Below are positions 7,187 to 13,164 of a DNA stretch of 13,164 nt, piece by piece. This stretch comes from DAONJL01 sp035405645 [NCBI: bacterium]. Lineage in GTDB: Bacteria > JAGOBX01 > DAONJL01. The notes under the pieces were generated by a model that was given only the letters and a program-made list of their open reading frames with translations, searched no databases and was not told where the DNA came from. Position 1 is the stretch's first letter. Every line of letters starts with the position of its first letter. The stretch is taken from contig DAONJL010000063.1 in the NCBI GenBank assembly GCA_035405645.1, positions 1 to 13,164 on the forward strand. Direction: 5' to 3'. The translations under genes and the position numbers were made by a program.

Positions 7187-8142
7187 AAAATGCTTTATAT
7201 ATTTTATATTGTTCAACAAAAAATGGAACAGGTCATATAAATAGATTTATTACAATAAACTATTTTTTAAAAAATATTAAATTTGATTTATTAGTTTATT
7301 TAGAAAAAGGTAGCAAAAAGATAATTAAGCAATTTCAAAATGAATTAAAAAAAATAAAAATCTATTATTATAAAAATGATTTATTAAAAGAATTAAAAAA
7401 AATAAGTAATAATTATCAAATATTTTTTTTTGATAAGAAAAATTCAAATAAAAAAATATATGAATATTTAAAAAAAGAAAATAAAAAAATAATAATATTT
7501 GATGATAATGGAATAGGAAAAAATTATGCTGATATTTTATTTGATGCAAATATTCACATAAAAAAAATAACACCAAATTGTTATTATGGCGAAAAATACA
7601 TTATATTTAATAAAAAAATAATATTAAAAAAAATAAATAGACAGATAAGAAAAAAAGTAAAAAATATAATAATTTGTTTTGGTGGAACAGACCCAAAAAA
7701 CATAACAAAAAAGATAATTAAAATAATTACAAAATTAGAACAATTCCAATTTTTTATTTTTACACAAAAAGAAAATATAAAAAGTAAAAATAAAAATGTA
7801 AAAATTATAAATAACAGGGAACTATTAATAAATTATTTATCTAATTCAGATTTAGCAATAATAAGTGGTGGTTTATTATTATATGAAATATTATATTTTG
7901 GAATTCCAATAATAACAATAAATCAAAATAAAGCACAGGAAAATAACTGTAAATTTTTTGAAGAAAAAAAAATTATTTGCAATTTAGGTATTTTTAAAGA
8001 TAATATAAAAAATAAATTAATAAAAAAAATAAATGAATTAAATGAAAATTATAATCAAAGAAAGGCGATGGTAAAAATTGGACAAAAATTAGTTGATGGC
8101 AAAGGAATTTTAAGATTGCAAAAATTAGTAGAAAGGTTGTGA
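7183..8142 (+). CDS. pseG: PseG/SpsG-family nucleotide-sugar hydrolase
   Basis: A 319-residue GT-B-fold protein related to PseG, which removes UDP from a 2,4-diacetamido-trideoxy hexose during pseudaminic (or similar nonulosonic) acid synthesis. The family signature GTGHINRF at 15-22 places His18 at the catalytic position of PseG. FGGTDP at 166-171 and SGGLLLYE at 228-235, with Glu235, form the nucleotide-binding face of the C-terminal half, followed by FGIPIITINQNKAQENN. The start ATG overlaps the preceding stop (ATGA) and has AAGGA at 7169-7173, 7 bases upstream. The protein is extraordinarily rich in Lys, Ile and Asn, the most AT-driven composition here. Other pse or legionaminic genes (PseB, PseC, PseH, PseI types) are not in the window. 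It could equally serve a different sugar, as SpsG does. Confidence 0.82.
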   Translation: MKNALYILYCSTKNGTGHINRFITINYFLKNIKFDLLVYLEKGSKKIIKQFQNELKKIKIYYYKNDLLKELKKISNNYQIFFFDKKNSNKKIYEYLKKENKKIIIFDDNGIGKNYADILFDANIHIKKITPNCYYGEKYIIFNKKIILKKINRQIRKKVKNIIICFGGTDPKNITKKIIKIITKLEQFQFFIFTQKENIKSKNKNVKIINNRELLINYLSNSDLAIISGGLLLYEILYFGIPIITINQNKAQENNCKFFEEKKIICNLGIFKDNIKNKLIKKINELNENYNQRKAMVKIGQKLVDGKGILRLQKLVERL

Positions 8143-8147
8143 AAAAA

Positions 8148-9266
8148 ATGGAAGAGAAAGAAATAATAAATAAATTTATCCAATTTTTAGAGACTGATAG
8201 TGAATCATTAAATGAAGAAAAATTTGTAAATTTAATAAAAGATGAATTTAAAAAAATAAGTGCAGATGAAATAATAGAAGATAATGCAAAAGAAAAAATA
8301 AAAGGAACAAATGGAAATTTAATAATTAGATTTAATGGTATCCAAAATAAAGAAAAACCAATAATATTATGTGCACATTTAGATACAGTAAAACCCGGAA
8401 CAAATATAAAAGTAAGATATAAAAATAATATATTTGAAAGTAATAAAGAAACAGTGCTTGGTGCAGATGATAAAGCAGCAGTAGCAGCAATATATTTTGC
8501 AATAAAAGAAATAAAAGAAGAAAAAATAGAACATCCACCAATTGAAATTGTTTTTACTGTTGCAGAAGAAGTTGGTTTATTAGGTTCAAAATTTCTTGAT
8601 TATAAATTATTAAAAGGAAAATATGCATATATATTTGATGCAGACGGTAAGATAGGAAATATAATAGTTAAATCACCACAACATATAAGATATGAAGTAA
8701 AAATAAAAGGCAAAGCATCACATGCTGGAATAGCACCGACAAAAGGAAAAAGTGCAATAAAAGTAGCAGCGGAAATAATTTCAAAAATCAAAATAGGGAA
8801 ATTAGATGAAAATACAACAGCAAATGTAGGAACAATAAATGGTGGTATAGCGACAAATATAGTGCCAGAAATAGTTATATTTAGCGGTGAAGTAAGAAGT
8901 CATAAAGAAGAAATATTGCGAAATTATATTACAAATTTAAAAGAAATAATAAAAAGAACCTGCGCTAAATACAAAGTAAAATACGAACTAAAAATAATAA
9001 ATGAATACAAAAAAATGGATGTATCAGAAAAATCAATATTAGTAGAAAATTTTAAAAATTCAATAAAAGGAATAAGTAAAAACATAAAATTAGAAAAAAC
9101 AATGGGCGGGTCTGATGCAAATCTATTTAATGCAAAAGGAATAGAAGCAGTAAATATAGCAATTGAATTTATTGACATTCATTCAACAAATGAAAAATAC
9201 AAATTATCATCATTAATCAAATTAAAAAATTTAATAAAAAATTTAATAAAAAATTGGGGTGAATAA
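8148..9266 (+). CDS. M20 family metallopeptidase, peptidase T-like
   Basis: A 372-residue cytosolic di-zinc peptidase of the PepT-like group, expected to remove residues from short peptides. Metal ligands and catalytic residues are all visible: AHLDTV gives His77 and Asp79, GADDKAA gives bridging Asp107, AEE gives general base Glu140 and ligand Glu141, FDADG gives Asp164 (or Asp166), and IHSTNE gives His345. The lid or dimerisation domain runs from about 180 to 285 and begins near KGKASHAG. The ATG at 8148 is preferred because family members begin close to the first helix and AAAGG lies upstream at 8132-8136. A GTG at 8139 would add three residues and overlap the previous stop as GTGA, so it is a real alternative. 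The gene belongs to the same plus-strand run, with no evident tie to sugar synthesis or metal efflux. Confidence 0.9.
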   Translation: MEEKEIINKFIQFLETDSESLNEEKFVNLIKDEFKKISADEIIEDNAKEKIKGTNGNLIIRFNGIQNKEKPIILCAHLDTVKPGTNIKVRYKNNIFESNKETVLGADDKAAVAAIYFAIKEIKEEKIEHPPIEIVFTVAEEVGLLGSKFLDYKLLKGKYAYIFDADGKIGNIIVKSPQHIRYEVKIKGKASHAGIAPTKGKSAIKVAAEIISKIKIGKLDENTTANVGTINGGIATNIVPEIVIFSGEVRSHKEEILRNYITNLKEIIKRTCAKYKVKYELKIINEYKKMDVSEKSILVENFKNSIKGISKNIKLEKTMGGSDANLFNAKGIEAVNIAIEFIDIHSTNEKYKLSSLIKLKNLIKNLIKNWGE

Positions 9267-9270
9267 AAAG

Positions 9271-10500
9271 ATGAATTTATTAAAAGAAATATGGTATTTA
9301 GCAGGTGAAATGGCACCTTATCTTTTATTTGGTTTTTTTGTTTCTGGTATATTATATATTTTAATTCCAGTTAATAAAATTCAGAAACATTTATCAAGCA
9401 ATAATTTTTTAGGCATATTAAAAGCAGCATTATTAGGTGTGCCAATGCCACTTTGTTCTTGCGGCGTTATTCCTGTCACAGCACATTTAAGAAAATCAGG
9501 CGCAGGCAAAGGACCAGCAATTGCTTTTTTATCTTCAACCCCAACAACAGGTATTGATTCTATTTTTGCTACTTATTCTTTACTTGGAATCACATTTGCA
9601 ATAATACGACCTCTTGCTGCTTTTTTCAATGGTTTTTTAGCTGGTTCAATAATAAATATATTTTCCAAGGATGAAGAAAAAAAAATCGAAACATCAAACA
9701 AATTTTATTGTAATTATTGTGATGATATGAATTTTCATACTCATTCTTTCTTTTTCAAAATAAAAAAAATATTAAATTACTCATTTTATGAATTAATAAA
9801 AGATTCTGGTAAATGGATAATAATTGGAATAATAATAGGTGGCTTAATATCATATTTGCTACCAGAAACAATAATAGAAAAATATTTAACAAATAAATTA
9901 TTATCATATTTAATTATGTTTATATTTGGGATACCATTATATGTATGTGCAACAGGCTCAATACCAATAGCAGCATCATTAATAAATAAAGGACTTAATC
10001 CAGGTGCAGGATTAATTTTTTTAATAGCAGGACCAGCAACAAATACAGCAACAATAAGTTTTATTTCAGGAAAATTCGGCAAAAAAGTTTTACTAATATA
10101 TTTAATTTCCATTTTAATTACAGCAGTATTATTTGCTCTTATAATTGATTGGATTTACTTAAATAATAAAATAGAATTTTCAATGCATTATCATCATTCA
10201 CAAAAAAACAATATATTATTAAAAAATATATCAGCAATAATTCTAATAATTTTAATAATAAATTCATATATCAAAAAAGAGAAAGAAGAAAAAATAAAAG
10301 GAGGAGGTATGATATTAAGAATACCAAATATGAGTTGTGAACATTGTAAAAAAAGGATAGAACAAGCACTAAAAAATATAGAAGGCATAGAAAAAATAAA
10401 TATAAACTTAAAAAAGAAGGAAATAGAAATTATTGGCACAGCATCTAAGGAAATAATATTAAATGCATTAAAAGAAATAGATTATCCAGCAACAGAATAA
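9271..10500 (+). CDS. SO_0444-type Cu/Zn efflux permease with C-terminal HMA domain
   Basis: A 409-residue inner-membrane permease (ArsP/DUF318 type) predicted to export copper or zinc. The two halves repeat each other: PMPLCSCGVIPV (58-69) then FLSSTPTTG (86-94), against IPLYVCATGSIPI with Cys226 then FLIAGPATNTATI with GPATNT at 254-259. About eight membrane helices are expected. The loop between halves has possible metal ligands (Cys147, Cys150, Asp151, Asp152, His156, His158), and MHYHH at 305-309 adds more. After a last membrane helix and a KGGG linker comes an HMA domain from 347 with MSCEHC (Cys356, Cys359), which binds soft metals. The ATG at 9271 is chosen because GGGGTGA (9256-9262) lies 8 bases upstream. 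GTG at 9259 would add four residues. It is the last gene of the cluster. Confidence 0.88.
   Translation: MNLLKEIWYLAGEMAPYLLFGFFVSGILYILIPVNKIQKHLSSNNFLGILKAALLGVPMPLCSCGVIPVTAHLRKSGAGKGPAIAFLSSTPTTGIDSIFATYSLLGITFAIIRPLAAFFNGFLAGSIINIFSKDEEKKIETSNKFYCNYCDDMNFHTHSFFFKIKKILNYSFYELIKDSGKWIIIGIIIGGLISYLLPETIIEKYLTNKLLSYLIMFIFGIPLYVCATGSIPIAASLINKGLNPGAGLIFLIAGPATNTATISFISGKFGKKVLLIYLISILITAVLFALIIDWIYLNNKIEFSMHYHHSQKNNILLKNISAIILIILIINSYIKKEKEEKIKGGGMILRIPNMSCEHCKKRIEQALKNIEGIEKININLKKKEIEIIGTASKEIILNALKEIDYPATE
10298..10311 (+). promoter_or_regulatory. internal ribosome-binding site and in-frame ATG before the HMA domain
   Basis: AAGGAGG (10298-10304) followed by AGGT sits directly before an in-frame ATG at 10309-10311 inside the permease gene. 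Initiation there would yield a free 63-residue protein starting MILRIPNMSCEHC, the size and shape of a CopZ copper chaperone. The 4-base spacing is a little short. The same bases encode the Lys-Gly-Gly-Gly linker, and GGA GGA GGT glycine codons resemble an SD by nature, so this may be chance. Confidence 0.4.
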
Positions 10501-10582
10501 AATTATAACAATATTTTTAGCAAAAAAAATTTCCATTTTGTTTTTTATTTTTGTGAAGGAAAATTATATTAAATACGAGAAT

Positions 10583-13164
10583 TTATTTTTTATTACTTGA
10601 CGCAAAGACAAGTAAATTTAAAAGATAGGTTGTATTTAATTTATCATTTTTGTATAACTCAATTCTTTGCATCATTTGAATTTTGTTCTTTAAATAATTT
10701 ATTATTTCGTTTGCTATATCAGTTCCATCAATATTAGTATAAGTTTCAGTATATTTTTCATATCGTAATTCTAATTTGTTATATATTTCAGCAATTCGTT
10801 GCATTTGCGCACCAACTTCTGACCTACCATAACTAACTACATCCATTGCTTCTTTTATTCGCTCAATTCCAGTCTCAGCACCTTCTACTGTTGATAAATC
10901 AATAGTATGTAAATTTCGTTGTATTACACTAAAAGCAGGAATTGTTATTTGAATTCGTTCAGATGCAAGTGGACCAACCTGCAACCAAGCAGTATAAGGA
11001 TTTCTACTTGCTTCACTATAATATTCATAAGAAACTTTTACCTGTAAACCAGGATTTTTTGTAGGGTCTGCTAAATCAACACTATGTATGGATAAATAAT
11101 GCTTTTGTTCTAAATTACCAAAGACATCCTGTCCTAATGTCTCATTATAAATACTATATTCGCCTTCTGAAACTTCATTATCCAAAGTATCAGTCACAAC
11201 TAAATTTCGTATTACGCTATCAACTGGTGTGCTTAATAAAAACTCATCAAAATAATCATACTTATAACTTACTTCAAATTGATGTCCATTTGTATCATCA
11301 GGGTCACCTTTTAATAAATCAGAATCAATAATTTTAATTTCATATTTATAAACATCATAAGAAGGCGTTGAACTTTTAAAATACTGGCCAGTATTTGGAT
11401 TTATATAATTTGTTGCTTCACCTATTTTTGTTTTTACTAATTGCCATTTTGTATCTTTATCTGATGTTATATCAACACCATCCCATTTTACATTAATTGT
11501 ATCTTCTAAAACCTGGCCAATTCTGCCGCCAAGTCCTTCTACATCAGGTGAAGCATCAAAATCAGCAAATTCAAATCTATCTGTTTCAGTATAACCAATC
11601 TTAATTCTATGAACAATATTATCGTCGGCAACAGTAGTGCCATTATCATTTAATCCTAATAATTGTCTATTATCTATTAAAGTAATCTTATTGCCATTTA
11701 TAACATAATCTACATTTTTTGTTAGTGTTTGCCAGGTTTCTGGCGATGATAATGAACGATATTTAACAACTTCTGAATTTAACAATGGTTCGGCAATTAA
11801 TTGAAAATCATTTTCACTTAATCCATTACCATTTTTTTCATCCTGAATAAATTCGATTCTTATTTGTTTTCTGCCAACTAATCGGCTATTATTTTTTAAT
11901 GTTATTGTATTTGTTGTATAATTAATATCATAATCATCATTACCACTATCATCTTCATCTAATAATTCTGTATCTTCAAATTGACCATTTTCATTCCCAT
12001 CAATCCAGATTCTTTCTGCGCGTTTACCAGATGCTGTGTAATCAATTATATTTCCATAAGTTGCTTTTAATGAGGACGATACATTTATAATATTATCAGC
12101 ATCAGTTGCATAATTTAATTTAACATCTAAATTTTGTCCTATTTTTAATACACCAGTGCCAGTTAATTCAATTGTATCATCATCAATAAAATTATAATCT
12201 GTTCCTGCTACTAATAATTCACCAGCATCATCATAATCACCATCATTATTACTATCAATATAAACTTTTTCACTGCCTTTTAATGAAGGGTCTGCATCGT
12301 AATCAGCAGGTGCAGATGTAAAATCTATTCTTCTATCCCAATCTTCTGGCACATACGAAATTCTAATTTCACCTGGGTCTCCGACAATTCCACCACCAGC
12401 AACTGTTTCATTTATTGTAATTTTTTTGTTATCATAATCAACAACAAAATGTGTATTTTCAATTAACAACTCATCATCCGCTGTGCCAACTGTATTATCA
12501 ATTCCATCATTATCAAACACACTATCATTATTTCTGTCTACTTTAACACTTAAAGTTTCTGAGATTGGTTTTGATGGTAATTCAAATATATTTTCTGCTG
12601 GTGAAATACCATCACCTTCTTTACGAACATATTTAATAGTAAATTTTTCCCCTGCTTTTGGGTCAAACTGTAATTCAATTGTTTTTGGACCGGTAAAAAT
12701 ATAATCAATACCTGGTGTTAAAACGCCATTATTTCCACGCGTTGTATCTGAACTCGTTATTATTTCTGAATCATATCTATCACCATCACCATTATAATCA
12801 AGTGGTTCGTAGTTAATATTAAATTGACGAACTGTTTCTTTAAAGTATTCTAAAGTAATTGATGTTGGGTCTCCAACTAAATAACCATCGTTAAAAGTAA
12901 TACTATCACCTGTATTAATACCATCACCGCCATTAATTGTATATTTTGATGGGTCAACTATTGAACCTGATAATTTAACAACAAGTGAACTTCTTAAAAA
13001 TGTATCATTTGCAGTAACAGTCATAGAACTCGTGCCTGCTATATCTGTTTTTCTTATATAAGAAAGTGTTACAGTATCATCTGGGTCTCCAACTAAATAA
13101 CCATCGTTAAAAGTAATACTATCTCCTGTATTAATACCATCACCACCATTAATTGTATATTTTG
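10583..13164 (-). CDS. giant flagellin-like protein, modular, 5' end outside window
   Basis: At least 860 codons, open through the right edge. The ATG at 13024 is internal because upstream sequence continues the same repeat pattern. Numbering from that ATG, residues about 677-813 match the flagellin C-terminal region: LQVGPLASERIQITI (681-695), IDLSTVEGAETGIERI, the RSEVGAQ helix, and DIANEIINYLKNKIQMMQ, which aligns without gaps to the flagellin terminal helix and ends in LLNLLVF plus a short ASSNKK tail. FlgL shares this fold, so a hook-junction protein is less likely but possible. Ahead lie about nine modules of 60-105 residues with a shared pattern: a strand, an Asp/Asn-rich loop, a G-x-D-Y turn, then G-x-x-I-x-V-x-Y. 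This is where flagellins carry their surface-exposed variable domains. It should be secreted by the flagellar export system and polymerised. It converges on the permease gene with 82 bases between and no clear terminator. Confidence 0.82.
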   Translation of the reverse strand, partial: KYTINGGDGINTGDSITFNDGYLVGDPDDTVTLSYIRKTDIAGTSSMTVTANDTFLRSSLVVKLSGSIVDPSKYTINGGDGINTGDSITFNDGYLVGDPTSITLEYFKETVRQFNINYEPLDYNGDGDRYDSEIITSSDTTRGNNGVLTPGIDYIFTGPKTIELQFDPKAGEKFTIKYVRKEGDGISPAENIFELPSKPISETLSVKVDRNNDSVFDNDGIDNTVGTADDELLIENTHFVVDYDNKKITINETVAGGGIVGDPGEIRISYVPEDWDRRIDFTSAPADYDADPSLKGSEKVYIDSNNDGDYDDAGELLVAGTDYNFIDDDTIELTGTGVLKIGQNLDVKLNYATDADNIINVSSSLKATYGNIIDYTASGKRAERIWIDGNENGQFEDTELLDEDDSGNDDYDINYTTNTITLKNNSRLVGRKQIRIEFIQDEKNGNGLSENDFQLIAEPLLNSEVVKYRSLSSPETWQTLTKNVDYVINGNKITLIDNRQLLGLNDNGTTVADDNIVHRIKIGYTETDRFEFADFDASPDVEGLGGRIGQVLEDTINVKWDGVDITSDKDTKWQLVKTKIGEATNYINPNTGQYFKSSTPSYDVYKYEIKIIDSDLLKGDPDDTNGHQFEVSYKYDYFDEFLLSTPVDSVIRNLVVTDTLDNEVSEGEYSIYNETLGQDVFGNLEQKHYLSIHSVDLADPTKNPGLQVKVSYEYYSEASRNPYTAWLQVGPLASERIQITIPAFSVIQRNLHTIDLSTVEGAETGIERIKEAMDVVSYGRSEVGAQMQRIAEIYNKLELRYEKYTETYTNIDGTDIANEIINYLKNKIQMMQRIELYKNDKLNTTYLLNLLVFASSNKK
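12867..12948 (-). repeat. 82-base direct repeat, copy 1
   Basis: This block recurs 216 bases to the right with two differences. It encodes the segment from YTINGGDGINTGDSI to GYLVGDP of one module. The spacing equals 72 codons, so the copies are in frame. Confidence 0.95.
13083..13164 (-). repeat. 82-base direct repeat, copy 2 (cut by window edge)
   Basis: Second copy of the block at 12867-12948, differing at two positions (T for A and A for G on the plus strand). The right end of the repeat is not seen because the window stops inside it. The left end is sharp at 13083, where the modules diverge. Confidence 0.95.

Noticed and set aside
7325-8541. Antisense open frames opposite the PseG-type and peptidase genes
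   Set aside because: Phe/Leu/Ile-rich shadows of Lys/Asn-rich codons on the other strand, with no motifs or ribosome-binding sites.
10501-10582. Bidirectional terminator between the convergent permease and flagellin genes
   Set aside because: Only a weak TTTCC/GGAAA pairing with a long loop is present; no convincing hairpin.
13022-13024. ATG at 13024 as the true start of the flagellin-like gene
   Set aside because: The frame continues upstream to the edge with the same repeat module, so the Met is internal.

Overview
The window comes from a very AT-rich, apparently flagellated bacterium that I cannot place in a phylum from sequence alone. TGA ends four intact genes and tryptophan is written TGG, so the standard bacterial code applies. 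A/T-ending codons, Lys, Asn and Ile dominate the proteins. Several genes have no recognisable Shine-Dalgarno (SD) sequence.

Left part (1-1129): a complete tmRNA gene (ssrA, 107-456) has its own promoter. All four pseudoknots can be drawn and it encodes a short tag, ADYALPLAA. The stretch that follows looks empty but holds the remains of a minus-strand gene (558-1081), broken by two in-frame stops and a frameshift and lacking a start.

Middle (1130-10500): eight plus-strand genes are closely packed or overlapping and may be one transcription unit. They are class II fructose-bisphosphate aldolase, a single-domain CheY-like receiver, a bifunctional-nuclease (DUF151) protein, a 1186-residue AddA-like helicase/nuclease, an SpsF-type cytidylyltransferase, a PseG/SpsG-type nucleotide-sugar hydrolase, a PepT-like M20 metallopeptidase, and a copper/zinc efflux permease ending in a heavy-metal-associated (HMA) domain. 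The functions are mixed: glycolysis, signalling, recombination repair, surface nonulosonate sugar synthesis, peptide turnover and metal export.

Right part (10583-13164, minus strand, convergent): the 3' portion of a very large flagellin-like gene, at least 860 codons and open through the window edge. Only the last 140 or so residues match the conserved flagellin C-terminal region. The rest is a chain of about nine beta-rich modules, some carrying Asp/Asn-rich loops like calcium-binding loops. Two adjacent modules share a nearly identical 82-base block, so the array was recently duplicated and probably continues outside the window.

A possible connection is that the SpsF/PseG-type enzymes make an acidic sugar used to glycosylate this oversized filament protein, and the receiver protein acts in motility control. 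That is inference from proximity. The most unusual items are the modular giant flagellin, an in-frame internal ribosome-binding site that could release the HMA domain as a free CopZ-like chaperone, a 15-base minisatellite inside the helicase gene, and the decayed gene beside ssrA.
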